Shown piece after piece: positions 39,128 through 48,384 of a stretch of DNA of 64,000 bases. A model generated the notes under the pieces. It saw only the letters and a list, made by a program, of their open reading frames with translations. It was not told where the DNA came from and did not search any database. Position 1 is the stretch's first letter. Each line of letters begins with the position of its first letter. Source of the DNA: an uncultured Eubacteriales bacterium (GTDB lineage Bacteria > Bacillota > Clostridia > Oscillospirales > Oscillospiraceae). The translations under genes and the position numbers were made by a program. The stretch is from positions 1 to 64,000 of the forward strand of contig UQSF01000009.1 in NCBI GenBank assembly GCA_900543625.1, in the 5' to 3' direction.

Positions 39128-41815
39128 ATGGCAAAAAGACCGAATATTCTCAAGCTGGCCACGAAGATCAGCCTTGAGAGCATGACGTACATGGGCATCA
39201 CGTATGACGATCCCGAGTATAAGATCCTCGAGCCGATCATCGACGATGACATGTGTGCGATCATGATGCACGTGCGACTGGAGACCAACCGCACGGTTGA
39301 GGAAGTGGCCAAGCGCGCAAGAAAGAGCGTGGAATTCACGCAGGAGCAGCTCGACAAGCTGTGCAAGACCGGCGCAGTCCGCTACCGCTATGTGGACGGC
39401 AAGCGCTGCTACTTCTACCCGATCTGGGTCCCGGGCATCATGGAGGGCATCCTTGCCAACCGTGAGCAGTGCGACAAGTATCCCGTGCTCGGCGAGAGCT
39501 TCGAGGCGTACACCCGCCGCCGTCCGGAAATGCTCGCGCCGATGCTCGACTCCGGCAAGACCGGCATGTTCTTCATGCGCGTCATGCCCGTCATGAGCGC
39601 CATCGAGAACGACTCGCACGCCGCCTCCTATGACGAGGTGCGCACCCTCATCGAGAACGCGACCGCCATCAGCGTCGGTCCGTGCTCCTGCCGCCGTGCC
39701 CGCCGTCTCATGGGCGAGGGCTGCGGCCACCTCGAAGAGGATATGTGCATGTACCTCAACGACAACGCCCGCTGCTTCTCCGAGCAGGGGTATCACCGCC
39801 TCGTGACCAAGGAAGAGGCATATGAGATCCTCCAGCGCGCCGAGGACAACGGCCTCGTGCACGAGATCAACCAGACCCCCGGCTTCGAGGACACGAACGC
39901 CATCTGCAACTGCTGCGGCTGCTCGTGCTTCGCGCTGCGCATCGCGGAGCTGTTCCGCACGCCGCGCGCCATCCGCTCGAACTACATCGCCCGCGTGGAT
40001 AAGGAAAAGTGCGTCGCCTGCGGTCAGTGCGTTGAAAACTGCCAGACCAACGCGCTCAAGCTCGGCCAGAAGCGCTGCGCGACCGATCCGCACATCTCCG
40101 ACACCTACGACACCGACGCCAGCGTGCCGTTCCACCGTTCGAGCTACAACCCCGAGTACCGCACGAACCGCTCCGACGTCATGCCCAGCGGCACCGCCCC
40201 CTGCAAGGCCGAGTGCCCGGCGCACATCCCGGTTCAGGGCTACATCAAGCTCGCGTCCCTCGGCCGCTACACCGAGGCGCTGGAGCTCATCAAGAAAGAA
40301 AACCCGTTCCCGGCCGTCTGCGGCCGCATCTGCAACAAGCGTTGTGAGGACGCCTGCACCCGCGGCAGCATCGACGATCCGATCGCCATCGATGACATCA
40401 AGAAGTTCATCGCCGAGAAGGATCTCGAGGCCAGCACCCGCTTCGTGCCGAAGATGCTCAACCAGATCGGCCGTCCGTACCCGGAGAAGATCGCCGTCAT
40501 CGGCGCCGGCCCTGCCGGTCTGAGCTGCGCGTACTACCTCGCCGTCAAGGGCTACCCCGTGACCGTGTTCGAGAAGGAGTCCGTGCCCGGCGGCATGCTC
40601 ACGCTCGGCATCCCGAGCTTCCGCCTCGAGAAGGACGTTGTCAACGCGGAGATCGACGTGCTCAAGGAGCTCGGCGTGGAGTTCCGCTTCGGCGTTGAGG
40701 TCGGCAAGAACATGACGCTCGACGCGCTGCGCGCGGACGGCTACAAGGCGATCTACCTCGCCGTCGGTGCCTCCAAGGGCACGCCGGCCGGCTGCCCGGG
40801 CGACGATCTGAAGGGTGTGTTCACCGGTGTCGAGTTCCTGCGCGCCGTGAACCTCGGCAAGCGCCCGACCATCGGCAAAAAGGTCGCCGTCATCGGCGGC
40901 GGCAATGTCGCCATCGACGTCGCGCGTGCCGCCGTGCGCCGCGGTGCGGACGTGACGCTGCTCTACCGCCGCGGCCGCGAGGAGATGCCCGCAGCGGACG
41001 AAGAAGTCGCCGAGGCCGAGGCCGAGGGCGTCAAGTTCCGCTTCCTGTGCGCCCCGGTCGAGATCCTGGGCGAAAAGGGCAAGGCCACGGCCGTCAAGGT
41101 CGAGACCATGACCCTCGGCGAGCCCGACGAGAAGGGCCGCCGCAAGCCCGTCGGCACGGGCGAGTTCGAGACGCTTGCAGTCTCCGCCGTCATCTCGGCC
41201 ATTGGCCAGCAGATCGACCTGTGCGGCATCGACGCCGGCTCGAAGCTCCGGCTCGGCAAGCGCGGCACCGTGCTGGTTGACCCCGCAACGTATCAGACCG
41301 ACGAGCCCGACGTGTTCGCGGGCGGCGATCTTGTGACCGGCCCGAAGTTTGCCATCGACGCCATCGCCGCCGGCAAAGAGGCTGCCGTGTCCATCCACCG
41401 CTTCGTGCACCCCGGCCAGAGCCAGCTCATCGGCCGTGACCACCGCGACTACAAGTCGCTCGATCCCGCGACCGTGGCCGTGCCGATCGAGAGCTTTGAC
41501 AACACCCCGCGCCAGCACGCGCACGACGGCTCCGCCGAAGAGGCGAAGAAGACCTTCCACGATCTGCGCGGTGTGTTCACCGAGGAGCAGATGAAGAAGG
41601 AGACCGAGCGCTGCCTCGGCTGCGGCGCGGTCGTCCTCAACGAGGACCAGTGCATCGGCTGCGGCATCTGCACCACCAAGTGCAAGTTCGACGCCATCCG
41701 CCTCGAGAAGGTCAACGACACGCACGGCCGTGAATACTTCCGCACCCTGCTGACCGTGGCCGGCAACACCCCCGCCGCCATCGGCCGCCTCGTGCGCAAG
41801 ACGCGCGGCAGATAA
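39128..41815 (+). CDS. GltD-like FAD/NAD(P) oxidoreductase with multiple Fe-S domains
   Basis: The 895-residue protein has four parts. Residues 1-180 form a helical, winged-helix-like region. Residues about 183-310 are rich in Cys (CSCRRARR, CNCCGCSC, CVACGQCVENC), giving at least one [4Fe-4S] cluster. Residues about 355-795 match the glutamate synthase small subunit GltD: cysteine clusters CKAECPAHIP and CGRICNKRC, FAD motif VIGAGPAG (458), NADP motif VIGGGNVA (591). The C-terminus has CLGCG and CIGCGICTTKC (830-855). No GltB is near. The protein probably passes NAD(P)H electrons through flavin and Fe-S centres to a partner, perhaps the enoate reductase at 42220. Confidence 0.85.
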   Translation: MAKRPNILKLATKISLESMTYMGITYDDPEYKILEPIIDDDMCAIMMHVRLETNRTVEEVAKRARKSVEFTQEQLDKLCKTGAVRYRYVDGKRCYFYPIWVPGIMEGILANREQCDKYPVLGESFEAYTRRRPEMLAPMLDSGKTGMFFMRVMPVMSAIENDSHAASYDEVRTLIENATAISVGPCSCRRARRLMGEGCGHLEEDMCMYLNDNARCFSEQGYHRLVTKEEAYEILQRAEDNGLVHEINQTPGFEDTNAICNCCGCSCFALRIAELFRTPRAIRSNYIARVDKEKCVACGQCVENCQTNALKLGQKRCATDPHISDTYDTDASVPFHRSSYNPEYRTNRSDVMPSGTAPCKAECPAHIPVQGYIKLASLGRYTEALELIKKENPFPAVCGRICNKRCEDACTRGSIDDPIAIDDIKKFIAEKDLEASTRFVPKMLNQIGRPYPEKIAVIGAGPAGLSCAYYLAVKGYPVTVFEKESVPGGMLTLGIPSFRLEKDVVNAEIDVLKELGVEFRFGVEVGKNMTLDALRADGYKAIYLAVGASKGTPAGCPGDDLKGVFTGVEFLRAVNLGKRPTIGKKVAVIGGGNVAIDVARAAVRRGADVTLLYRRGREEMPAADEEVAEAEAEGVKFRFLCAPVEILGEKGKATAVKVETMTLGEPDEKGRRKPVGTGEFETLAVSAVISAIGQQIDLCGIDAGSKLRLGKRGTVLVDPATYQTDEPDVFAGGDLVTGPKFAIDAIAAGKEAAVSIHRFVHPGQSQLIGRDHRDYKSLDPATVAVPIESFDNTPRQHAHDGSAEEAKKTFHDLRGVFTEEQMKKETERCLGCGAVVLNEDQCIGCGICTTKCKFDAIRLEKVNDTHGREYFRTLLTVAGNTPAAIGRLVRKTRGR

Positions 41816-41826
41816 GGAGCAGCGCC

Positions 41827-42198
41827 ATGCATGAGATCGGTGTGGTGCGCGCCATGGTCAAGACCGTCACCGACTACGCGGCCGCCAATCAGATCGATGA
41901 GATCTCCGAGATCGTGGCCGACTGCGGCGAGCTCTCGCTCGTCATTCCGGAGTACGTGGAGGAGCTCTATCCCCCCGTCGTGAAGGGCACGCCGCTGGAA
42001 AACACGAAGCTCATCGTCAACATCGTGCCCGGCATGGCCGAGTGCGAGGATTGCGACGAGATCTTCAATGTCATCGAGTGCAACGGTTATTGTCCGAACT
42101 GCAACAGCTTCAACAAAACGGTGCTGTCCGGCAAGGACTTTACCATCCGGGAGATCCATGTCCCGGAAGAACGTAAACCCGGGTCTGTGGAGACCTAA
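41827..42198 (+). CDS. HypA-family nickel metallochaperone homologue
   Basis: The 123-residue protein keeps the HypA signature: N-terminal MHE, whose amide and His2 bind nickel, and a zinc site of C73-x2-C76 and C89-x2-C92 (AECEDC, GYCPNC). HypA normally delivers nickel to [NiFe]-hydrogenase. No hydrogenase or other hyp gene is near. It sits between the GltD-like flavoprotein (11 bases) and the enoate reductase (21 bases), so it was recruited to, or shares a regulon with, this redox operon. Whether it still handles nickel is unknown; the key residues are intact. Confidence 0.85.
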   Translation: MHEIGVVRAMVKTVTDYAAANQIDEISEIVADCGELSLVIPEYVEELYPPVVKGTPLENTKLIVNIVPGMAECEDCDEIFNVIECNGYCPNCNSFNKTVLSGKDFTIREIHVPEERKPGSVET

Positions 42199-42219
42199 AA
42201 AATAGAAGGAGCGTATTCA

Positions 42220-44298
42220 ATGAACGAAAAGTACAACGCATTGTTCACCCCCTGGAAGATCGGCAATGTCGAGATGAAAAACCGCATTGTCCAGTGCTCC
42301 ATGGGCGGCACGTCCCTGTTCGGCTGGATGGAGCCGAACCACTTCGACAAGGAAGCAGCTTACTTCCTGCTCAACCGCGCACAGGACGGCGTGGGCCTGA
42401 TCCTGCCCGGCATGCAGTGCATCCGCGATCCGCTGGGTATCCCCGGCCGTAAGTGGCTGTACCAGAACGACCAGATGTTCAAGCAGCTCAAGGAGTACAT
42501 GGTCGAGTTCCACAAGACCGGTGCAAAGCTCTTCATCCAGCTCGCCGCCGGCATGGGCCGCTCCATGGCGATCAACGGCTGGATGACGATGCTGGCCAAG
42601 AACAACTTCCTCAACAAGATCGTCAGCCCCATCGTCGACGTGCAGTACATCTGCGCCTCCGCTTCCGAGGTCCCGAACCGCTGGAAGGAAGACGTCATGT
42701 CCCGCCCGCTGACCGTCAAGGAGATCCAGGACATGGTGCACGCCTTCGGCAAGACCGCCAAGAAGCTGCGCGCTGCCGGCGTCGACGGCGTCGAGATCCA
42801 CGCTGTCCACGAGGGCTACCTGCTTGACCAGTTCACCATGGCCAACTGGAACCACCGCACCGACCAGTACGGCGGCTCGTTCGAGAACCGTTTCCGCTTC
42901 CCGGTCGAGATCGTGCAGGAGATCAAGCGTCAGGCCGGCGCCGACTTCCCGGTGTCCCTGCGTTACTCCGTCGTCTCCAAGACCAAGGCCTGGGGCAAGG
43001 GTGCGATGCCGTACGAGACCGACTTTGAGGAGTTCGGCCGTGACATGGCCGAGTCCGAGAAGGCTGTCAAGTACCTCGAGGAAGCCGGCTACGACATGTT
43101 CAACTGCGACAACGGCACCTACGATGCGTGGTACTGGGCACATCCGCCTCAGTACATGCCCGACAACTGCAACCTCGAGTACGTCGAGCACATCAAGAAG
43201 TTCACCAACTGCCCGGTCGTCTGCGCCGGCCGTATGGACCCCGTGAAGGCTGCCGAAGAGATCGCTGCCGGCCGTCTCGACGCTGTCGCCATCGCGCGTC
43301 AGAACCTCGTTGACCACGAGTGGATCCACAAGATCCTCAGCGGCCACGAGGACGAGATCAAGCCCTGCATCCGCTGCCACAACGGCTGCTTCAACATGGC
43401 CAAGTTCAAGGGCACCGCGAACCTCCAGAGCATGGACGACTCCCTGCACCTGGCTCGCTGCGCGCTGAACCCGACCACCATGCAGCACAACAAGTACAAG
43501 ATCGTCCCGACCCGCAACCCGAAGAAGGTCGCCATCATCGGCGGCGGCATCGGCGGCATGGAGTGCGCGCTCGTGCTCAAGCAGCGCGGCCACACCCCCG
43601 TCATCTTCGAGAAGACCAACGAGCTCGGCGGTCTGTTCCTCACCGCTTCCGCGATGAGCTTCAAGGAGAATGATAAGGAGCTCATCCGCTGGTACCTCAA
43701 CGAGGTCGCCAAGGAAGGCATCGACGTCCGCTTCAACACCGAGGTGACCGACGTCAACACGCTCGGCGGCTTCGACGACATCATCGTCGCCAGCGGCTCC
43801 ATCCCGCGCACCATGCCCTCCATCCCGGGCTTCGAGAAGACCCTCACCTTCACCGAGCTTCTCAAGGACAAGAAGGAAGTCGGCGACAAGGTCCTGTTCA
43901 TCGGCGGCGGCCAGTCCTCCTGCGAGGCGGCTTACGACCTCGTGCTGCAGGGCAAGCACCCCATCATCGTCGAGTACGCGAACGACCTGATCGCGGCACA
44001 GGCCACCTGCCTTGCCAACACCTCCTTCCTGCGTGACGCGATGGAGTACCACAAGGTCCCGACCTACCTCGAGTCCACCGTGACCGAGATCAAGGACAAC
44101 GGTGTCACCGTCAAGAACGTCAAGACCGGCGAGACCTTCTTCGTCGAGTGCGACAACGTCGTCAACGGCATCGGCTTTGTCCCGACTCCGGTCGGCGGCA
44201 AGGACAACAAGCAGGTCTTCCGCGTGGGCGACTGCGTTGCCATCGGCAACCTGCGCACCGTCATCTGGCGTGCTTGGGACGTCTGCATGAAGATCTGA
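42220..44298 (+). CDS. NADH:flavin oxidoreductase / enoate reductase (OYE-FeS-FAD)
   Basis: The 692-residue protein is the third and most divergent enzyme of this family in the window. It has an FMN barrel (start KNRIVQCSMGG; HAVHEGYLLDQF active-site region near residue 195), cluster cysteines CIRCHNGC near residue 383 with a further Cys in ARCALNP, an FAD motif IIGGGIGG near residue 441 and a second motif FIGGGQSS near residue 560. It may reduce an enoate, enone or steroid ring; BaiCD/BaiH-type and 2-enoate reductases share this layout. AGAAGGAG precedes the ATG. It is followed by the repeat remnant at 44320-44413. Confidence 0.9.
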   Translation: MNEKYNALFTPWKIGNVEMKNRIVQCSMGGTSLFGWMEPNHFDKEAAYFLLNRAQDGVGLILPGMQCIRDPLGIPGRKWLYQNDQMFKQLKEYMVEFHKTGAKLFIQLAAGMGRSMAINGWMTMLAKNNFLNKIVSPIVDVQYICASASEVPNRWKEDVMSRPLTVKEIQDMVHAFGKTAKKLRAAGVDGVEIHAVHEGYLLDQFTMANWNHRTDQYGGSFENRFRFPVEIVQEIKRQAGADFPVSLRYSVVSKTKAWGKGAMPYETDFEEFGRDMAESEKAVKYLEEAGYDMFNCDNGTYDAWYWAHPPQYMPDNCNLEYVEHIKKFTNCPVVCAGRMDPVKAAEEIAAGRLDAVAIARQNLVDHEWIHKILSGHEDEIKPCIRCHNGCFNMAKFKGTANLQSMDDSLHLARCALNPTTMQHNKYKIVPTRNPKKVAIIGGGIGGMECALVLKQRGHTPVIFEKTNELGGLFLTASAMSFKENDKELIRWYLNEVAKEGIDVRFNTEVTDVNTLGGFDDIIVASGSIPRTMPSIPGFEKTLTFTELLKDKKEVGDKVLFIGGGQSSCEAAYDLVLQGKHPIIVEYANDLIAAQATCLANTSFLRDAMEYHKVPTYLESTVTEIKDNGVTVKNVKTGETFFVECDNVVNGIGFVPTPVGGKDNKQVFRVGDCVAIGNLRTVIWRAWDVCMKI

Positions 44299-44319
44299 TC
44301 CCATCTCTACAAACGCGAA

Positions 44320-44413
44320 ACTCCCTCCGGAAATCCGGAGGGAGTTTTTTGCTGTCAGAAAGCATTCCTTTTGACACAGAAATCGCCCCCGAGAGCCAAA
44401 GGCTCTCGGGGGC
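44320..44413. repeat. Two terminators around a solo H1 remnant of the repeat family
   Basis: ACTCCCTCCGGA/TCCGGAGGGAGT (44320-44345, then TTTTTT) and GCCCCCGAGAGCC/GGCTCTCGGGGGC (44385-44413) are two unrelated strong hairpins between converging genes. Between them, 44353-44376 (TGTCAGAAAG...TTTTGACA) matches the H1 hairpin of the structured repeat without H2-H4. It looks like a decayed or solo copy. The hairpins also serve as terminators for the genes on both sides. Confidence 0.7.
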
Positions 44414-44449
44414 GTCGTCTCTGTTAGTGTCTGTTTCGCCGCGTCTGGC

Positions 44450-45187
44450 TCACTCGCCCTGCGCGCGCAGCCAGCCGCTCGCCACGCCGGGGTAGTTCGT
44501 GATGATGCCCTCGCAGCCCCAGCGGTGGAGCTGCTCCAGACCCGCCATGTCGTTGACGGTCCAGACGTTCATCTTCACGCCGTGCTCCTTGCAGTCGCGC
44601 ACGTTCTCATCCGTGAGCAACTCGATCGGCGGGTGGTAGCAGGCGAAGCCCGCCTGCTCACAGTAGTAACCGGGGAAGCCGCCGATGCTGTCCTCGAGCA
44701 CGAGCGCGCCGACCTCGACCGCGTTGCCGCTGATCTCGAGGATGCGGCGCAGCGAGAAGTGGTTGAACGACGAGAACATGACCTTGTGCTCCAGACCGTA
44801 GCGCTCGATGGTGGCCCAGATCTTGCGCTCGATGTCGTGATAGTAGATCTTGTCGGTCTTGATCTCGATGTTGTGCCCGACGGTTTCGCCGGACGCCCAC
44901 TCGCAGTATTCGTCGAACGACGGGATGCGCTCGGGGGCGTATTTGCCCGCGAAGCGTGCAGCGGCGTTGACCTGCCGCAGCTCGTCGAACGTATGCTCGC
45001 AGATGCGGCCGGTGCCGTCGGTCGTGCGGTCGAGCCGCTCGTCGTGGATGACGACGAGACGGCCGTCGCGCGTCTCATGCACGTCCATCTCGATCGCGTC
45101 GCAGCCGACCTTGACCGCCTCGCGGAACGAGAGCATCGTGTTTTCCGGATAAGCACCGCTGTAGCCGCGGTGTGCCATAACTTTCAT
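44450..45187 (-). CDS. Glycerophosphodiester phosphodiesterase
   Basis: The 245-residue cytoplasmic TIM-barrel enzyme splits glycerophosphodiesters into glycerol 3-phosphate and an alcohol. It has the N-terminal catalytic AHRGYSGAYPENTM, the metal motif EMDVHETRDGRLVVIHDERL (residues about 34-53), and a late NVWTVND. No signal peptide is present, so the substrate must be imported. The gene is last in a minus-strand operon with a complete TRAP transporter, which may bring the substrate in. GGGAGA precedes the start. Confidence 0.93.
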   Translation of the reverse strand: MKVMAHRGYSGAYPENTMLSFREAVKVGCDAIEMDVHETRDGRLVVIHDERLDRTTDGTGRICEHTFDELRQVNAAARFAGKYAPERIPSFDEYCEWASGETVGHNIEIKTDKIYYHDIERKIWATIERYGLEHKVMFSSFNHFSLRRILEISGNAVEVGALVLEDSIGGFPGYYCEQAGFACYHPPIELLTDENVRDCKEHGVKMNVWTVNDMAGLEQLHRWGCEGIITNYPGVASGWLRAQGE

Positions 45188-45200
45188 GCAATTGTCTCCC

Positions 45201-46496
45201 TTAATAAATGAGATTCGGTATCAGCATCGTGATACCGGGGATATACGTCAGCAGCAGCAGCGCAATGAGCAGCGCGATGATAAACGGCACGCACTCTTTG
45301 ATAAATTCCTGCATCTTGCAGCCCGTGATGGACACGCAGGTGAACATCATCGAGCCGAACGGCGGGGTCAGACCGCCGATCATGATGTTGACGTTGCAGA
45401 CGATGCCGAAGTGCACCAGATCGATCCCGGCGGCCTTCACGATCGGCACCATGAGCGGAGCGAGGATGATGAGCGCCGCGCCGCCCTCGAGGAACATGCC
45501 GACGATGAGCAGCACGATGTTCATGACCAGCAGCACGAGGAACTTGTTGCTGGCAAAGCTCGACACGGCGTTGAGCAGCATGGTGGGGATGTTCTCCCAG
45601 TTGAGGTAGTAGCCGAACACGGTCGCCGACACGATGATGAGCATGACGGTGGCGGTGCCGGAGATGGTCTCGCGCAGGATGGGGATGAAGTGCTCCTTGC
45701 GCAGGCCCTTGTAGACGAACTTGCCCACGATCAGGCAGTAGAGCACGCCCACACCGCCGGCTTCCGTCGGCGTGAAGATGCCGAAGCGCATGCCCATGAT
45801 GATGCCCAGCGGGAAAAACAGCGCCCAGAAGGACTTGAGCGCCTGGCGGCCGATCTCGCCGAGCGTCGCACGGCGGGGGCGAGACGGCGCGTAGCCGCGC
45901 TTTTTGGAGATGATCGCCACGGCGATCATCAGCGTCACAGCCATGAGCAGACCGGGGATGTAGCCGGCGGCAAAGAGCTGACCGACGGATGCGCCGGCGA
46001 TCAGGCCGTAGACGATGAGGTTGATTCCGGGCGGGATGATGGGCGTGACGCACGAGGACGCCGCCGTGATCGCGGCGGAGAAGCCCTTGCCGTAGCCGCG
46101 CTTTTCCATCTCGGGCACGAGCAGCTTGCACTCCATGGCGGCGTCGGCGTTGGCCGAGCCGGAGCAGCCGCCCATGAGCATGCTCAGCAGGACGTTGATC
46201 TGCGCAAGGCCGCCGGGCAGGTGACCGGTGAGCGCATCGGCGAAGTCCATCAGCCGCGCGCTGATGCCGCCGTAGTTCATGATCGAGCCGCACATGATGA
46301 AAAACGGGATCGCAAGGAACGGGAACGACTGCGTGGACGTGATGAATTTCTGCATCAGCAGGTACGGCACGGTCGTCGTGTCAATGAAGCCGAAATAGGT
46401 CAGTGCCGCGGCAAAGAGCGCGTAGGCGATGGGGATGCCCGTGAAATACAGCACGAGCGCGATGATGATCGGCAGGATCGAAAGGAACGTGCTCAT
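45201..46496 (-). CDS. TRAP transporter large permease (DctM family)
   Basis: The 431-residue protein has about twelve hydrophobic helices and the conserved DctM features: early IPIAYALFAA, the LPGGLAQINVLLSMLMGGCS region near residue 95, and late GGLTPPFGSMMF near residue 370. It is the Na+-driven channel subunit of a tripartite periplasmic-type transporter. Its ATG overlaps the stop of the small permease gene (ATGA). Substrate specificity resides in the binding protein. Confidence 0.95.
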   Translation of the reverse strand: MSTFLSILPIIIALVLYFTGIPIAYALFAAALTYFGFIDTTTVPYLLMQKFITSTQSFPFLAIPFFIMCGSIMNYGGISARLMDFADALTGHLPGGLAQINVLLSMLMGGCSGSANADAAMECKLLVPEMEKRGYGKGFSAAITAASSCVTPIIPPGINLIVYGLIAGASVGQLFAAGYIPGLLMAVTLMIAVAIISKKRGYAPSRPRRATLGEIGRQALKSFWALFFPLGIIMGMRFGIFTPTEAGGVGVLYCLIVGKFVYKGLRKEHFIPILRETISGTATVMLIIVSATVFGYYLNWENIPTMLLNAVSSFASNKFLVLLVMNIVLLIVGMFLEGGAALIILAPLMVPIVKAAGIDLVHFGIVCNVNIMIGGLTPPFGSMMFTCVSITGCKMQEFIKECVPFIIALLIALLLLTYIPGITMLIPNLIY

Positions 46497-46975
46497 GCGT
46501 CCACCTCCCCGTCAAGTTTATTGCCGCTCTTGAGGTCTTTGATGAAAATGACGAGCGAGTAGATCGTCATCAGGCCGAAGCCGATGACCAGCGCCGTGTT
46601 GACCACGCTGGACGGCAGCTTTGTGATCGGCATGCGCTTGATCCAGGACGACTGGATAAACTGCACGCTGAGCACCGTGATGTAGCCGTTGATGACCACG
46701 AGCAGGGCGCTGGTGATCAGGTGCACGGCTCTGCGCGCGCCGGCGGGCAGCCGCTCCACGAGCAGATCGACACCGACGTGCTGGTGCTTGCGGTAGGCGT
46801 AGGCCGCGCCGATGAACACCGAGTACACGAAGCAGGAGGTGGCGACCTCCTCGCTCCAGATGATGATATAGTTAAACAGTTTTCGCGTGATCACGTTGAC
46901 GACGACAAGCACGATCGTCACGATCATCATCGCGCCCGCGATATACGCGTCGAGATTTTTCAGTACTTTTTTCAA
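46493..46975 (-). CDS. TRAP transporter small permease (DctQ family)
   Basis: The 160-residue protein has four hydrophobic helices and the DctQ pattern (NVITRKLFNYIIIWSEEVAT near residue 28, AYAYRKHQHVGVDLL near residue 58). The start is taken as a TTG at 46975, preceded by AGAGGAAAG, since homologues begin near this KKVLKNLDAY segment and no ATG with a ribosome site is close. It lies between the binding protein and the large permease. Confidence 0.9.
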   Translation of the reverse strand: MKKVLKNLDAYIAGAMMIVTIVLVVVNVITRKLFNYIIIWSEEVATSCFVYSVFIGAAYAYRKHQHVGVDLLVERLPAGARRAVHLITSALLVVINGYITVLSVQFIQSSWIKRMPITKLPSSVVNTALVIGFGLMTIYSLVIFIKDLKSGNKLDGEVDA

Positions 46976-47096
46976 ATTTGCTTTCCTCTGCTTTCTGTGG
47001 CTTTGCTCAGCAATGCCGGGTGTCCGGCAGCGTGTGCGGGACACCCGGCATAAAAAGCCGGTATGGGGCTTCCGGCCGTCCGTCAGCGCGCAGCGC

Positions 47097-48134
47097 TCAC
47101 TTGTTGGCCTGGCGGTACTCGGCGAGGATGGCCTGCGCCTGCTCGTAGAAGGTGGGCGTCACGCCGTCTTCCTTGACCATGCGCTCAAACTCCGGCTGCA
47201 CGGCGGCGCGGAACGCATCGACATCGACCTCGTTGAACGAGCAGCCCTGCTCCTTCTCGAGCTTGGCCTTCGTCTCCTCGAAGGAAGCGTTGGTGAAGTC
47301 GGTCAGTTCCTTAGCGCCCTTGGTGAACTCTTCCTGGATGATGGTGCGGTACTCTTCCGGGATGCTGTTCCAGACCTTGGTGCTGATGTAGGCGCCGCAG
47401 GTGCCCACGAGGTGGTTGGTCAGGGACATATTCTTGCACACTTCGGAGCTGCCGTTGGTGGAGTAAGCGTTCATGTTGCCTTCCAGACCGTCGATGACGC
47501 CCTGCTGCACGGCGGAGATCGTCTCAGCGAACGGCATGCCGGTGGGCGTGGCGCCCATGGCGGTGAGGCAGTTGATGTACATGGAGCTGTTCGGCACGCG
47601 GATCTTCATGCCCTTGAGGTCAGCGGGGGTCTTGATGACCTTGTTGGTCTGCATGCAGCGCATACCGACGTTGAAGTCGAGCGCGAGCACGTGGATGCCG
47701 TAGTTATCTTCGAGCTTCTGGCACATATTCTTTACCAGATCGGACTGGCAGACGTAGGAGTACTCGTCGATGCTGTTGTACATCATGGGGCCGATGAGTG
47801 CTTCAAAGTCGATGTCGTAGTCGGCGAGGTAGGAGGGGTCTTCGCAGGCGATCCAGTCGGCGCCGTTGACGACCTGCTCGATGTTGTCCTTATAGACGGC
47901 GAGCTGGCTGGAGTCGTAGCACTGGATCTCGATCGCGCCGTTGGTGCGCTCCTTGATGCGCTGGGCGACCTGCTGCATCTCGATCGTGAGCTGCTCGGTC
48001 GTCGCAAAGACGTGGCTGAGCTTGAGCGTGAGGTGGTAATCATCGTTCGCGCCGGCCTTATCGCCGCCGCCGCCGCAGGCGCACAGTGCAAGCACCATGG
48101 TCAGGGCGAGAAGCATCGCAACAATTTTCTTCAA
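47097..48134 (-). CDS. TRAP transporter solute-binding lipoprotein (DctP family)
   Basis: The 345-residue protein has a lipoprotein signal peptide (LALCACGGGG, acylated Cys near residue 20) and a DctP fold: LKLSHVFATTEQL near the start, the VPNSSMYINCLTAMGATPTG segment with the substrate Arg-type position (KIRVPNSS) near residue 185, and VIDGLEGN. It binds an organic acid or similar anionic solute outside the membrane; the ligand is not readable. The start is a TTG preceded by AAAGGA. Its promoter carries a perfect 18-base palindrome next to the divergent LacI gene. Confidence 0.93.
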   Translation of the reverse strand: MKKIVAMLLALTMVLALCACGGGGDKAGANDDYHLTLKLSHVFATTEQLTIEMQQVAQRIKERTNGAIEIQCYDSSQLAVYKDNIEQVVNGADWIACEDPSYLADYDIDFEALIGPMMYNSIDEYSYVCQSDLVKNMCQKLEDNYGIHVLALDFNVGMRCMQTNKVIKTPADLKGMKIRVPNSSMYINCLTAMGATPTGMPFAETISAVQQGVIDGLEGNMNAYSTNGSSEVCKNMSLTNHLVGTCGAYISTKVWNSIPEEYRTIIQEEFTKGAKELTDFTNASFEETKAKLEKEQGCSFNEVDVDAFRAAVQPEFERMVKEDGVTPTFYEQAQAILAEYRQANK

Positions 48135-48197
48135 GGTAGTTCCTTTCTGCTTAAAAAAGCGTTGAATTTTTCTCCGTCATTTTAACGGCTCTCTGTG

Positions 48198-48230
48198 AAA
48201 AATGTTAACATTTTTGTGCGATGCCGTCAA
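48198..48230 (-). promoter_or_regulatory. Promoter and LacI-type operator of the TRAP operon
   Basis: On the minus strand TTGACG (48225-48230) and TAACAT (48202-48207) are 17 bp apart. A perfect 18-base palindrome, AAAAATGTTAACATTTTT (48198-48215), covers the -10 box. The divergent LacI-family gene is the obvious regulator. Confidence 0.8.
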
Positions 48231-48327
48231 TATGGGTAGAAATTTTGCTTGCCATTTTTCTGTTTTCGCTATATACTCCTCGTAGAAATTGGTGAAACTG
48301 CAAAGGCGAAGCGCCCTTTTTTCGCTG

Positions 48328-48345
48328 AAAAATGCTTAAATTTTC
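48328..48345. promoter_or_regulatory. Second, imperfect LacI-type operator
   Basis: AAAAATGCTTAAATTTTC resembles the palindrome at 48198-48215 in sequence and length. It lies 40 bases before the LacI ATG and could serve autoregulation or looping with the first site. Confidence 0.5.
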
Positions 48346-48384
48346 AACACATGCGCCGTCATCTGTACTCTACTGGAGGTGCCT

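Noticed and set aside
39128..41815. Glutamate synthase small subunit (gltD) as the name for the 895-residue flavoprotein
   Set aside because: The GltD-like part is only the middle half. The long N-terminal Fe-S region, extra C-terminal ferredoxin domain and lack of gltB argue for a different electron-transfer role.
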